This document shows positions 1 through 8,531 of a stretch of 64,000 nt of DNA, piece by piece. The notes beneath the pieces are model-generated. The model was not told the DNA's origin, did not search any database, and saw nothing but the letters and a program-made list of their open reading frames with translations. Every line of letters begins with the position of its first letter. Position 1 is the first letter of the stretch. The translations under genes were made by a program, and so were the position numbers. The stretch covers positions 1 through 64,000 of the forward strand of contig JAFWSS010000034.1 in the NCBI GenBank assembly GCA_017524385.1, read 5' to 3'. This DNA is from Prevotella sp. GTDB taxonomy: Bacteria; Bacteroidota; Bacteroidia; Bacteroidales; Bacteroidaceae.

Positions 1-862
1 AGTCGTCATCGTCGTCATCGTCGTCATGGTGATGATGATGCTCGTGCTCATCATCGTCGTCATCGTCGTCATGGTGATGATGATGTTCATGCTCATCGTC
101 GTCGTCATCTTCATGCTCATCCTCATCGTGATGTTTATCCAATTCAGCAATCCATGTTGCCGACGAAGCCACCTCGTTGAAGTCGAACATACGAGTGTCA
201 AGTATTTTTTCCAAATCCACGTCTCCATAATCACATTCGATGATTTGTGCCTTGGGCTGCAAAGAACGAATGACTTGATGGAGTCTCGCCAGTTCCCCAC
301 GTTCCACTTCCGATGCCTTGTTGAGCAACACGATGTTGCAGAATTCTATCTGTTGTATGACAAGGTTTTCAATGTCCTCTTCATCAATGTTTGATTTCAA
401 GAGATCGTTGCCACCACCGAAATCGCTCTTCATCCTCAATGCGTCAACAACAGTGACAATGCAGTCGAGCCGAGCCAGTCCATCCTTCACATATTCCAGT
501 CCCATGGTAGGAATAGAGCAGATGGTTTGAGCGATGGGAGCCGGCTCGCAAATACCGCTGGCTTCAATGACGATGTAGTCGAACTTATTGAGTCTGGTTA
601 TGTCGCGTAATTGCTCTACGAGGTCCATCTTCAGTGTGCAACAGATGCAACCATTTTGCAAGGCGACCAGGCTCTCGTCTCTCTTTCCGACGATGCCACC
701 TTTCTCAATAAGATCGGCATCGATGTTGATTTCCCCGATGTCATTGACAATCACTGCAAATTTAATTCCTTTCTTATTGGCGAGAATCCTGTTCACCAAC
801 GTCGTTTTCCCGCTTCCAAGATATCCTGTGAGCAGGAGTACAGGTATTTCTTTTACTCTCAT
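1..862 (-). CDS. CobW/HypB/UreG-family GTPase (metallochaperone), 3' end beyond window
   Basis: Translated from the ATG at 862. The protein begins with a P-loop (LTGYLGSGKTT, about residues 9-20), then a CxCC-type motif (NGCICC, about residue 70) that binds metal in COG0523 proteins, a Walker-B-like IVIEASG segment and an NK(x)SE guanine-recognition motif near residue 170. These are hallmarks of CobW/ZNG1-type GTPases, which load Zn or other metals into client proteins. The last visible stretch (complement of 1-135) is almost only His, Asp and Glu, as in metal-storing tails of this family. The stop codon lies left of the window. The metal and client cannot be told from sequence. A minus-strand TAATTTTG (complement of 903-910) is a plausible -7 element. 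Confidence 0.85.
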   Translation of the reverse strand, partial: MRVKEIPVLLLTGYLGSGKTTLVNRILANKKGIKFAVIVNDIGEINIDADLIEKGGIVGKRDESLVALQNGCICCTLKMDLVEQLRDITRLNKFDYIVIEASGICEPAPIAQTICSIPTMGLEYVKDGLARLDCIVTVVDALRMKSDFGGGNDLLKSNIDEEDIENLVIQQIEFCNIVLLNKASEVERGELARLHQVIRSLQPKAQIIECDYGDVDLEKILDTRMFDFNEVASSATWIAELDKHHDEDEHEDDDDDEHEHHHHHDDDDDDDEHEHHHHHDDDDDDDD

Positions 863-902
863 TATTGTAAATTTCTGAATTGTATATTTCTGATTAAGAC
901 TG

Positions 903-910
903 CAAAATTA
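903..910 (-). promoter_or_regulatory. -7 element upstream of CobW-type gene
   Basis: The complement reads TAATTTTG, matching TAnnTTTG, 41 nt upstream of the ATG at 862. No clear -33 TTTG is seen at the right spacing, so this is a weak call. Confidence 0.4.
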
Positions 911-1023
911 GATAAAAAAACCGAAATTATAAGTCTGTCGAGATAAAAAAGAGAATTATTTGCCATTTGTATGCAAAAAAAGAGAAACGAAAAGGTTGGG
1001 AGCGTTAAAAAAAGTCTAAATGC

Positions 1024-1054
1024 TTTGTTTTTTCATCAAATTGTTCTAACTTTG
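1024..1054 (+). promoter_or_regulatory. Bacteroidota-type promoter for the GH53 cluster
   Basis: TTTG at 1024-1027 and TAACTTTG at 1047-1054 are separated by 19 nt, the standard arrangement for the primary sigma factor of Bacteroidota. Transcription would start near 1058, about 73 nt before the ATG at 1131. Confidence 0.65.
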
Positions 1055-1130
1055 TACAATCGATACAAAGGGTGGAAACCCACACCGAGGTTATATGTTA
1101 ATCCCCCAACCCAACAAGCTCCAATCGACA

Positions 1131-1427
1131 ATGAAGAAGAAAACACTATGGAAGGCAAATATCATCTTATGGATGTTTCTGTTGTTTGCCACAACGATGA
1201 TGGCCGTTCCCGTCAAGCGTGGGATATGGCGCAAGCTTACCTTGACCGATGGCAAGGAGGTCAAAGCCCAACTGGTGGGCGACGAGTGGTTCCATTACTA
1301 TGCTGATGTTGACGGCAATGCCTATGTGGAGAAAAGCCAGGGCAAGTATAAGAAAGTCAGCAAAGGAAAACTGGAAAGGATGCGCAAGAAGAGTCAGAAA
1401 AGAAGAAACACCATGATGAGGAGATGA
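1131..1427 (+). CDS. Small secreted protein resembling the N-terminal propeptide of M6-family metalloproteases
   Basis: 98 residues. A hydrophobic signal segment (about residues 9-25) is followed by PVKRGIWRKLTL, a DG.EV.AQL.GDEWFHYY block and DGNAYV, then a basic coiled C-terminus. This pattern is what I recall from the start of secreted M6-family metalloproteases of Prevotella. The catalytic HExxH domain is absent: the frame stops at 1427 inside an ATGA overlap with the GH53 gene, so the two are probably translationally coupled. It may be a stand-alone propeptide or inhibitor, or a remnant. The start at 1131 is chosen because it directly precedes the signal peptide. The family match is from memory. 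Confidence 0.6.
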   Translation: MKKKTLWKANIILWMFLLFATTMMAVPVKRGIWRKLTLTDGKEVKAQLVGDEWFHYYADVDGNAYVEKSQGKYKKVSKGKLERMRKKSQKRRNTMMRR

Positions 1428-2443
1428 AAATGCGACGGATGACATTTTCAGCCATGATGCTGCTCCTTTCCTTGGTTGGAAACGCCCAGGAAGCAGAACC
1501 CTTCTGGCTTGGGGCTGACATCAGTGGCACGACAGCCATGGAGGCACGAGGGCAAAGACTCTACAACACGAAGGGCGAAATCAGGGAAAGCACCGCCTTG
1601 ATGGCCGAGTATGGGTTGAATGCGGTCAGGCTGCGTGTATGGGTGAATCCCCGCGATGGTTTTTGCAACAAGGAGGATGTGTTGGAGATGGCCAAGCGTG
1701 CACGGTATCATAGCATGGCATTGATGCTGGATTTCCATTACAGCGACTGGTGGGCCGACCCAGGCAAGCAGCACATCCCCGCCTCTTGGCAATATATGAA
1801 ATATGACGAGATGAAATACGCCCTGGCAGCTCACACCCGCGACGTGCTCCAGTTGCTCAAGGATCACCATATCGATGTGAAATGGGTGCAGGTGGGCAAT
1901 GAGACCACCCACGGTTTCCTGTGGCCGATGGGAAGGGCAGAAGAGAACATGGAGCAATACGCCGGACTGACGCAAGCGGGATGCCAAGCGGTGAAAGCCG
2001 TCTATCCCGATGCCAAGGTCATCATCCATCTGGACGGAGGATGCGACCCCAAGCGTTTTGATTTCATTTTTGACGGCTTGCGAAAACATGGCGTCCGTTG
2101 GGACATCATCGGTTTGAGCGTCTATCCTTATTGGGATCAGGAAGCCGGGTTGGAGAAAGACGCAGAAGGCACAATCCGAGACTTCCCGCTCAACATCAAG
2201 CGAATGTATGAGAAATACGGGACAGAGTCGATGGTCGTAGAGACAGGAGTTGAGGCGAAAAAGCCGGTCGAGGGCAAAGCCACGATGAAAGCCATCATCG
2301 ATGCCGCCCGCAACGATTGCGACGGTCATTGCCTCGGCGTATTCTATTGGGCACCCGAATTGGAAGGACCCTACCCCCTTGGGGCTTTTGAAAATCATCG
2401 CCCCACCATTATCATGGACGCCTTCAAGGAAGCATCGAAATAA
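1424..2443 (+). CDS. Arabinogalactan endo-beta-1,4-galactanase, glycoside hydrolase family 53
   Basis: 339 residues, with a signal peptide ending near NAQ (residues 20-22), so exported. The mature part is a GH53 TIM barrel: GADISGTTAMEARG at the start, VRLRVWVNP, DFHYSDWWADPGKQ, the acid/base glutamate in QVGNETTHGFLW and the nucleophile glutamate in MVVETGV. GH53 enzymes cleave beta-1,4-galactan side chains of pectin (type I arabinogalactan). The length is normal for a single-domain enzyme. It overlaps the preceding small gene by 4 nt and is followed by DUF4251 and DUF4861 genes. No SusC/SusD pair is visible, so this is not a full PUL. Confidence 0.93.
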   Translation: MKMRRMTFSAMMLLLSLVGNAQEAEPFWLGADISGTTAMEARGQRLYNTKGEIRESTALMAEYGLNAVRLRVWVNPRDGFCNKEDVLEMAKRARYHSMALMLDFHYSDWWADPGKQHIPASWQYMKYDEMKYALAAHTRDVLQLLKDHHIDVKWVQVGNETTHGFLWPMGRAEENMEQYAGLTQAGCQAVKAVYPDAKVIIHLDGGCDPKRFDFIFDGLRKHGVRWDIIGLSVYPYWDQEAGLEKDAEGTIRDFPLNIKRMYEKYGTESMVVETGVEAKKPVEGKATMKAIIDAARNDCDGHCLGVFYWAPELEGPYPLGAFENHRPTIIMDAFKEASK

Positions 2444-2475
2444 GATATGTCAACTTTCTTAGAATCAATAATTAA

Positions 2476-2973
2476 ATGAAACACACAACGACAAAAATCA
2501 TCGCATTGATGACATTGGCAATAGCGCTTTTCGCTTCTTGTGCCAGTACGCAAACCCCTGGCTTGTCCAAGGCGGAAAAGAAAAGGCTACAGGCAGAGAA
2601 AGTGAGGCAGGCTCTTTATGACCGTCATTTCACCATCAATGTCACAAGTGCCCATCCCACCTCTTTTCCACCCGTCAACCTCACCAGCCCATATTCGTTG
2701 GAGGTGCGTGGCGACAGCGTCATCTCCTACCTGCCATATTATGGAAGAGCCTACTCCGTGCCTTATGGCGGTGGCAAGGCACTCAACTTCTCAGGCAAGA
2801 TGAGCGGATTTGACCTTTCCAGGACGAAAAAGGAATACAACATCAAATTGGCGATTGAAAATGATGAAGACAAGTATCTCTATTATATCGACGTCTTCGA
2901 CAATGGGCATGCATCCATACTCGTCGCGCCACAAAACCGAACCGACATCCTCTTCTATGGGGAAATGGAATGA
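2476..2973 (+). CDS. DUF4251-family lipoprotein
   Basis: 165 residues. The signal sequence ends in a lipobox (LFASC, Cys at about 22), so it is predicted to be a lipoprotein. The rest (RHFTINVTSAHP, YGRAYS.PYGGGKALNF, K.EYNIK) matches the DUF4251 family, which is common in Bacteroidota and has no assigned function. It lies 32 nt after the GH53 gene in the same direction and is probably co-transcribed. Confidence 0.8.
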   Translation: MKHTTTKIIALMTLAIALFASCASTQTPGLSKAEKKRLQAEKVRQALYDRHFTINVTSAHPTSFPPVNLTSPYSLEVRGDSVISYLPYYGRAYSVPYGGGKALNFSGKMSGFDLSRTKKEYNIKLAIENDEDKYLYYIDVFDNGHASILVAPQNRTDILFYGEME

Positions 2974-3022
2974 AAGATATTTGTAATTCTATATAAAACA
3001 ATCAAAAATAATTTAGGTTTCA

Positions 3023-4246
3023 ATGAGAAAACATGCCACCCTTTTGTTGTTCGCCTTTGCCTCCACGGCGCTTTGGGCACAAAAGACATTTGATTTGACA
3101 CTTGACAATGAGAGCAAGATGAATGTCAGCCAACACCCCGTCAGTCTCCAACTGAAAGACTACGACATCGACACACATTCCGCATTGGTCACCAACGAGG
3201 GACGTGAAATACCATGCCAGCTTGATGACTTGGATGGCGACGGGAAGTATGACGAACTCTTTTTCTTGACCGACTTGGACAAACGAGGAAGCAAGACCTT
3301 TCAAGTGACACTTTATGACACAGGGGTGCCAAGACAATATGAAGCACAGGTATATGTAGACATGATGCTCACCAACAGCAAAATCAAGGAGTCCAACAAG
3401 CAGAATCTATATATCCAAAGCCTCATGGTTGACCGTGGGGTCAATCCTTACTCGATGTTGCATCACCATGGTGCTGCCTTTGAGAACGAGTTGGTGGCCT
3501 ATCGCATTTATTTCGACCATCGTCAGACAGTGGACATCTATGGCAAGTACAAAAAGGGACTAGAATTGAAACAGACACAGTTCTATCCAGACAAGGAGCA
3601 GGCGGCAGCCGGTTTTGGCGATGATGTGCTCTGGGTGGGAAACACATTGGGCCTTGGCACACTTCGTGGATGGGACGGTTCTGCCCCTGTGATGATCAAC
3701 GATGTGGAGCACAGAGGGCAGCGCCTTGTGGCACGTGGCCCGTTGCGCACCATCGTAGAGGTGAAAGACGAGGCTTGGCGCATGCTTCCCGACAAGCAAC
3801 CTGTCGACATGACCACATACTACACCCTGTATGCAGGACGCCGAGACTGTCGTGTCGATGTGAAGTTCGACCGCAACGTGAGCGACATGAAATTCGCCAC
3901 CGGAGTCATCAACGTAAAGAACTCCACCGAACATAGTGACAAGCATGGCCTTCGCGGCTGCTGGGGGACAGACTGGCCTGTATCTGAGAAGGACTCGGCA
4001 GGTCACAAGCGGGAGACGGTAGGCCTTGGCATCTGCCTGCCTCCAGAAGTTGTGGAAAGCGAATTGCCTGTCGATAAAGACAACTATGCATACGTGTTGC
4101 ATTTTGACGGCGACCACCTCACCTACCATATCTCTTTCTGCAGCAACAACGAGTCGTTTGGCATGCACAGTGCCAAGGACTGGTTTGCCTATCTTGAGGA
4201 ATGGAAAAAGGCTTTGGCAGTGAAAGTGACAATGAAAACGCGTTAA
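3023..4246 (+). CDS. DUF4861 domain secreted protein
   Basis: 407 residues with a signal peptide ending at WAQ (about 19). The N-terminal part (about 30-100) has a Greek-key-like beta domain (PCQLDDLDGDGKYDELFFLTDL). The main part (about 115-400), including the GDDVLWVGNTLGLGTLRGWD block and MTTYYTLYAGRRDCRVDVKFD, is typical of DUF4861 proteins that occur in polysaccharide-utilisation clusters. Proximity to GH53 suggests a role in pectin or galactan breakdown; the reaction is not established from sequence. Called on family resemblance. Confidence 0.72.
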   Translation: MRKHATLLLFAFASTALWAQKTFDLTLDNESKMNVSQHPVSLQLKDYDIDTHSALVTNEGREIPCQLDDLDGDGKYDELFFLTDLDKRGSKTFQVTLYDTGVPRQYEAQVYVDMMLTNSKIKESNKQNLYIQSLMVDRGVNPYSMLHHHGAAFENELVAYRIYFDHRQTVDIYGKYKKGLELKQTQFYPDKEQAAAGFGDDVLWVGNTLGLGTLRGWDGSAPVMINDVEHRGQRLVARGPLRTIVEVKDEAWRMLPDKQPVDMTTYYTLYAGRRDCRVDVKFDRNVSDMKFATGVINVKNSTEHSDKHGLRGCWGTDWPVSEKDSAGHKRETVGLGICLPPEVVESELPVDKDNYAYVLHFDGDHLTYHISFCSNNESFGMHSAKDWFAYLEEWKKALAVKVTMKTR

Positions 4247-4258
4247 AACTCAAATAAA

Positions 4259-4290
4259 TTTGGCTTTTCACTCGATTATTCGTATCTTTG
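4259..4290 (+). promoter_or_regulatory. Promoter of lpxD operon
   Basis: TTTG at 4259-4262 and TATCTTTG at 4283-4290 are 20 nt apart. The start codon of lpxD is 50 nt downstream of the -7 element. No separate match is seen between lpxD, lpxC/fabZ and lpxA, fitting one transcript. Confidence 0.7.
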
Positions 4291-4339
4291 CAGTCTTGTA
4301 GGACATCATCCGAAGAATTGTTATCATTAATTAGGAAAT

Positions 4340-5386
4340 ATGGATTTTACAGCTAAACAGATTGCGGAATTGACAGGAGGCAAGCTGGAGGGCAACCCAG
4401 AAGCCGTTGTCAACACTTTTTGCAAAATAGAAGAAGGCCGGGAGGGAGCCATTTCTTTTCTCTCCAACCCTAAATACACCCATTTCCTTTATGAGACCCA
4501 GGCGAGTGTCGTCATCGTCAATGAGGACCTTGCGTTGGATAAACCTGTCTCAGCAACGCTCATTCGAGTGTCCAATGCCTATGAGACTGTGGCAAAGCTG
4601 CTGCAATTGTATGAGTCGATGAAGGCAAAGAAGAGCGGCATCGACCCTTTGGCATTCATCTCCCCCACGGCAAAGATAGGCAAAGACTGCTACATAGGAG
4701 CATTCGCTTATGTTGGAGAAGGTGTTGTTCTTGGCGATGGTTGCCAGGTCTATCCCAATGTATATTTGGGCGAAGGTGTGCAAATGGGAAACAATTGCTT
4801 GGTCTATCCCAACGTAGTGGTCTATCATGGTTGCAAAATTGGTAACAATGTCACCCTCCATGCAGGTTGCGTGGTAGGGGCCGATGGCTTTGGTTTCGCT
4901 CCAGGTCCCGATGGTTACGACAAGATTCCACAAATCGGAATCGTCACCATCGAAGACAATGTTGAGATTGGTGCCAACACATGCATTGACAGGTCCACAA
5001 TGGGAAGCACCTATGTACGAAAGGGTGTTAAACTAGACAATCTGGTGCAGATAGCACACAACACCGACATCGGTGCCAACACGGTGATGTCGGCTCAAGT
5101 TGGCATTGCAGGCAGCACCAAGGTTGGACAATGGTGCATGCTGGGCGGCCAAGCAGGTTTGTCCGGCCATATCACTGTTGGCGACAAGGTGAACATTGGA
5201 GCCCAGTCTGGTGTCATAGGCAACCTTGACAGCGGTTTGACATTGATTGGATCCCCCACCCGGGAGCCTCGGGCATTTTTCCGTGAAGTGGCTCTCACAC
5301 GACGACTCCCTGAAATGTACCAGCAACTGAAAAACCTGCAAAAAGAATTATCTGAACTCAAGAAAAAATTGGAACCAAATGAATAA
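4340..5386 (+). CDS. lpxD: UDP-3-O-(3-hydroxyacyl)glucosamine N-acyltransferase
   Basis: 348 residues, full length. LpxD adds the second 3-hydroxyacyl chain in lipid A synthesis in the cytoplasm. An N-terminal uridine-binding domain (1-100) is followed by left-handed beta-helix hexapeptide repeats (about 105-310), including the catalytic histidine in [10 protein letters not shown], and a C-terminal helix rich in Lys/Glu. It is first in lpxD-lpxC/fabZ-lpxA and overlaps the next gene by 8 nt, which suggests coupled translation. Confidence 0.97.
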   Translation: MDFTAKQIAELTGGKLEGNPEAVVNTFCKIEEGREGAISFLSNPKYTHFLYETQASVVIVNEDLALDKPVSATLIRVSNAYETVAKLLQLYESMKAKKSGIDPLAFISPTAKIGKDCYIGAFAYVGEGVVLGDGCQVYPNVYLGEGVQMGNNCLVYPNVVVYHGCKIGNNVTLHAGCVVGADGFGFAPGPDGYDKIPQIGIVTIEDNVEIGANTCIDRSTMGSTYVRKGVKLDNLVQIAHNTDIGANTVMSAQVGIAGSTKVGQWCMLGGQAGLSGHITVGDKVNIGAQSGVIGNLDSGLTLIGSPTREPRAFFREVALTRRLPEMYQQLKNLQKELSELKKKLEPNE

Positions 5387-6764
5387 GCAAAAGACTCTTA
5401 AAGGCAGTTTCTCCCTTTTTGGAAAAGGTTTGCATACCGGACTGAACCTGACCATCACCTTCTATCCCGCCCCGGAGAACAGCGGAATCAGAATCCAGCG
5501 CATCGACCTTGAAGGCCAACCCATAGTTGAAGCGAAAGCCGAAATGGTATGCGACACGAGGCGAGGCACCGTGCTCTGCCAGAACGATGTCAAGGTGTCA
5601 ACCGTTGAACATGGCCTTGCCGCCTTGTATGCCCTAGGCATAGACAACTGCCTGATTCAAGTCAATGGTCCAGAATTCCCCATCCTCGATGGCAGTGCCG
5701 CCATTTATGTCGAGCACATCAACAAGGTCGGGGTTGAGGAACAGAACGCCCCCAAGGATTACTACATCATACGTCATAAGATAGAAGTCAGGGATGAGGA
5801 GAATGGCTCTTGCATCACCATCTTGCCAGACGATGACTTCAGCATCACCGTGATGTGTTCCTTTGAGTCCAAGTTCATCAACAGCCAATTCGCCACACTC
5901 GACAACATCGGCCTTTTTTCCGACGAAGTGGCTCCCGCCCGCACGTTTGTCTTCGTTCGTGACATCGAGCCCCTCTTGAATGCCAACTTGATCAAAGGTG
6001 GCGACATGGACAATGCCATCGTCATCTATGAAAAGCAGATTCCTCAGGAAAGGCTCGACCAATTGGCCGACCTTCTCAAGGTTCCACATATGGATGCCAC
6101 AAAAATGGGTTACATCCAACACCGCCCCTTGCAATGGGAGAACGAGTGCACACGCCACAAATTGCTCGACATCGTCGGCGACATGGCACTCATCGGCAAA
6201 CCCATCAAAGGTCGCATCATAGCCACGCGCCCCGGTCACACCATCAACAACAAATTCGCCCGTCTCATGCGCAAGGAAATCCGCAAGCATGAGATACAAG
6301 CCCCCATCTATGACCCCAACGAAGCCCCGGTGATGGACAACAACCGCATCAGAGAACTATTGCCCCATCGATACCCCATGCAACTGGTGGACAAGGTGAT
6401 TGAGTTGGGTCCCAACTATATCGTAGGTGTGAAAAATGTCACTTCCAACGAGCCGTTCTTCCAAGGGCATTTCCCCCAGGAACCAGTCATGCCAGGTGTT
6501 TTGATGGTTGAGGCCATGGCCCAATGCGGAGGGCTGCTCGTACTTAACACATTGGAGGAACCTGAACATTGGTCAACCTATTTTATGAAAATCGATGACG
6601 TGAAATTCCGTCAAAAGATTGTCCCTGGCGACACATTGCTCTTCAAAGTTGAACTGCTTCATCCTTTAAGGCATGGGGTGAGTTCGATGAAAGGCTACAT
6701 GTTTGTAGGCGACCATGTCGTAGCCGAGGCCACTTTCACTGCACAAATCGTGAAGAACAAGTAA
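5379..6764 (+). CDS. lpxC/fabZ: Bifunctional UDP-3-O-acyl-GlcNAc deacetylase / 3-hydroxyacyl-ACP dehydratase (LpxC-FabZ fusion)
   Basis: 461 residues. The N-terminal LpxC domain (1 to about 305) has the zinc-site [12 protein letters not shown] and HKLLDIVGD motifs and the [10 protein letters not shown] segment. The C-terminal FabZ hot-dog domain (about 315-461) has [11 protein letters not shown] with the catalytic His and [10 protein letters not shown] with the catalytic Glu. LpxC performs the committed step of lipid A synthesis; FabZ dehydrates 3-hydroxyacyl-ACP and so competes for the same acyl substrate pool. The fusion is known in Bacteroidota. It sits between lpxD and lpxA. Confidence 0.97.
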   Translation: MNKQKTLKGSFSLFGKGLHTGLNLTITFYPAPENSGIRIQRIDLEGQPIVEAKAEMVCDTRRGTVLCQNDVKVSTVEHGLAALYALGIDNCLIQVNGPEFPILDGSAAIYVEHINKVGVEEQNAPKDYYIIRHKIEVRDEENGSCITILPDDDFSITVMCSFESKFINSQFATLDNIGLFSDEVAPARTFVFVRDIEPLLNANLIKGGDMDNAIVIYEKQIPQERLDQLADLLKVPHMDATKMGYIQHRPLQWENECTRHKLLDIVGDMALIGKPIKGRIIATRPGHTINNKFARLMRKEIRKHEIQAPIYDPNEAPVMDNNRIRELLPHRYPMQLVDKVIELGPNYIVGVKNVTSNEPFFQGHFPQEPVMPGVLMVEAMAQCGGLLVLNTLEEPEHWSTYFMKIDDVKFRQKIVPGDTLLFKVELLHPLRHGVSSMKGYMFVGDHVVAEATFTAQIVKNK

Positions 6765-6814
6765 GCATCACCAATAAATAGATAAAAGTATAACACCCCT
6801 AATAATAATTGAAT

Positions 6815-7585
6815 ATGAACCAAATCAGTCCCATGGCCTATGTGCATCCCGATGCCCAATTGGGCGACAACAACATCATAGGTCCATTCTGCTATATCGA
6901 CCGTAACACGGTATTGGGCGACAACAATGTGTTGCAGAACAGTGTCACCATCAATTATGGTGCGCGAATCGGCAACAACAATGAGTTCTTTGCAGGTGGA
7001 AGCATTTCCGCCAAGCCCCAGGACTTGAAATTCAAAGGCGAGGATAGCATTTGCGAGATAGGAGACTTCAACAGTTTTCGCGAGAATGTGAACATATCCC
7101 GAGGTACGGCTTCCAAAGGTACGACTCAAATAGGCAACCATTGCCTTTTGATGGAAAACGTCCATATCGCCCATGACTGTTTCCTGGGCAACAACCTCAT
7201 CATAGGAAATTCGACAAAAATCGCGGGTGAGGTGTTGATTGACGACAACGCCATCATCAGCGCCGCCGTCCTCATGCACCAGTTCTGCCATGTAGGTGGG
7301 TATGTGATGATTCAGGGAGGAAGCCGTTCAAGCATGGACATTCCACCCTACGTCATTGCGGGCAAGGAGCCTTGTCACTATTGCGGCATCAACATCATCG
7401 GCCTGCGCCGTCGTGGCTTCAGTGCGGAGACGATAGATTTGATACACAACACCTACAGACTGCTCTTTTCCAAGGCAGTGAAGGCTGAAGGCATCGAGGC
7501 AGTCCAGGCCGAACTTCCTCAGACCGACGAGGTGAAATACATCCTTCGCTTCATCCAAGAGTCAAAGCGCGGCATCATCAGATAG
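6815..7585 (+). CDS. lpxA: Acyl-ACP--UDP-N-acetylglucosamine O-acyltransferase
   Basis: 256 residues. LpxA catalyses the first acylation of UDP-GlcNAc. Hexapeptide repeats run from residue 5 to about 190 ([15 protein letters not shown] and so on), with the catalytic His in [10 protein letters not shown]. The C-terminal helical domain includes GLRRRGFS and the YRLLF segment. The ATG at 6815 is preferred over a TTG two codons upstream because it matches the family N-terminus. It ends 11 nt before the miaA start. Confidence 0.96.
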   Translation: MNQISPMAYVHPDAQLGDNNIIGPFCYIDRNTVLGDNNVLQNSVTINYGARIGNNNEFFAGGSISAKPQDLKFKGEDSICEIGDFNSFRENVNISRGTASKGTTQIGNHCLLMENVHIAHDCFLGNNLIIGNSTKIAGEVLIDDNAIISAAVLMHQFCHVGGYVMIQGGSRSSMDIPPYVIAGKEPCHYCGINIIGLRRRGFSAETIDLIHNTYRLLFSKAVKAEGIEAVQAELPQTDEVKYILRFIQESKRGIIR

Positions 7586-7596
7586 TCTTGGCGCGT

Positions 7597-8505
7597 ATGG
7601 AAACGCTGTTCGTGGTGACGGGTCCCACGGCTGTCGGCAAGACAGAACTCACCCTTCGCATAGCAGAGTTGCTAGGAGTGCCGGTGGTCAATGCCGACTC
7701 ACGCCAATTATACCGTGAGATTCCCATAGGCACCGCCGCCCCCACGGCAGAGCAACAGGAGCGTGTGAGGCATTACTTCGTGGGGACACTTGGCTTGGCC
7801 GACTATTATAGCGCATCGAAGTATGAGAATGACGTACTCGGCCTACTCACCCCTCCCGGCGAATTGTCATCCATGCCCTATGCCTTGATGTCGGGAGGCA
7901 GCATGATGTATATCGACGCTGTGTGCGACGGCATAGACGACATCCCCACAGTCGATGACGACACTCGCTCACTTCTGAAACATCGACTAGAGGAAGAAGG
8001 ACTTGAAAGGCTTCTGGAAGAGTTGAGATTGCTTGACCCGGAATATTATCGCATCGTTGACAGGAAGAATACCCGAAGAGTCGTGCATGCCTTGGAAATC
8101 TGTTACATGACCGGGCGCACTTACACATCGTTCCGCACCAACAAGCGCCGTGAGCGCCCTTTCAAGATAGTGAAAATAGGACTTAACAGAGAGCGTGAAG
8201 AACTTTACCTCCGCATCAACAAGCGTGTGGAGAAGATGGTGGAAGACGGATTGGTGGAAGAGGCACGCAGCGTGCATCCGATGAAAGGAGTCAATGCACT
8301 CGACACGGTAGGTTACCGTGAAATGTTTGATTATTTGGAAGGACGTTGCAGCCTAGACGAGGCCGTCACACGCATCCAAGGCAACACAAGGCGTTACTGC
8401 CGTAAACAACTCACTTGGTTGAAACGCGACGAACGCATCCGTTGGTTTCACCCTGACGAGGAGCAAGAAGTGCTTTCCTATGTAACAGAAAAGGCGGGGG
8501 TTTGA
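7597..8505 (+). CDS. miaA: tRNA dimethylallyltransferase
   Basis: 302 residues. MiaA transfers a dimethylallyl group to A37 of tRNAs reading UNN codons. The P-loop [10 protein letters not shown] is at residues 9-18, followed by [19 protein letters not shown] and later the RRVVHALEI and DTVGYREM motifs of the family. The ATG at 7597 places the P-loop at the usual distance; a TTG lies 9 nt upstream. It follows lpxA by 11 nt, so it is probably read from the lpx promoter. Confidence 0.95.
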   Translation: METLFVVTGPTAVGKTELTLRIAELLGVPVVNADSRQLYREIPIGTAAPTAEQQERVRHYFVGTLGLADYYSASKYENDVLGLLTPPGELSSMPYALMSGGSMMYIDAVCDGIDDIPTVDDDTRSLLKHRLEEEGLERLLEELRLLDPEYYRIVDRKNTRRVVHALEICYMTGRTYTSFRTNKRRERPFKIVKIGLNREREELYLRINKRVEKMVEDGLVEEARSVHPMKGVNALDTVGYREMFDYLEGRCSLDEAVTRIQGNTRRYCRKQLTWLKRDERIRWFHPDEEQEVLSYVTEKAGV

Positions 8506-8531
8506 CCCCAACCATATAAAAACAATGCCGT

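Noticed and set aside
1448..2398. Long antisense frame in the GH53 gene
   Set aside because: It mirrors the codon structure of the real gene, has no domain and no promoter.
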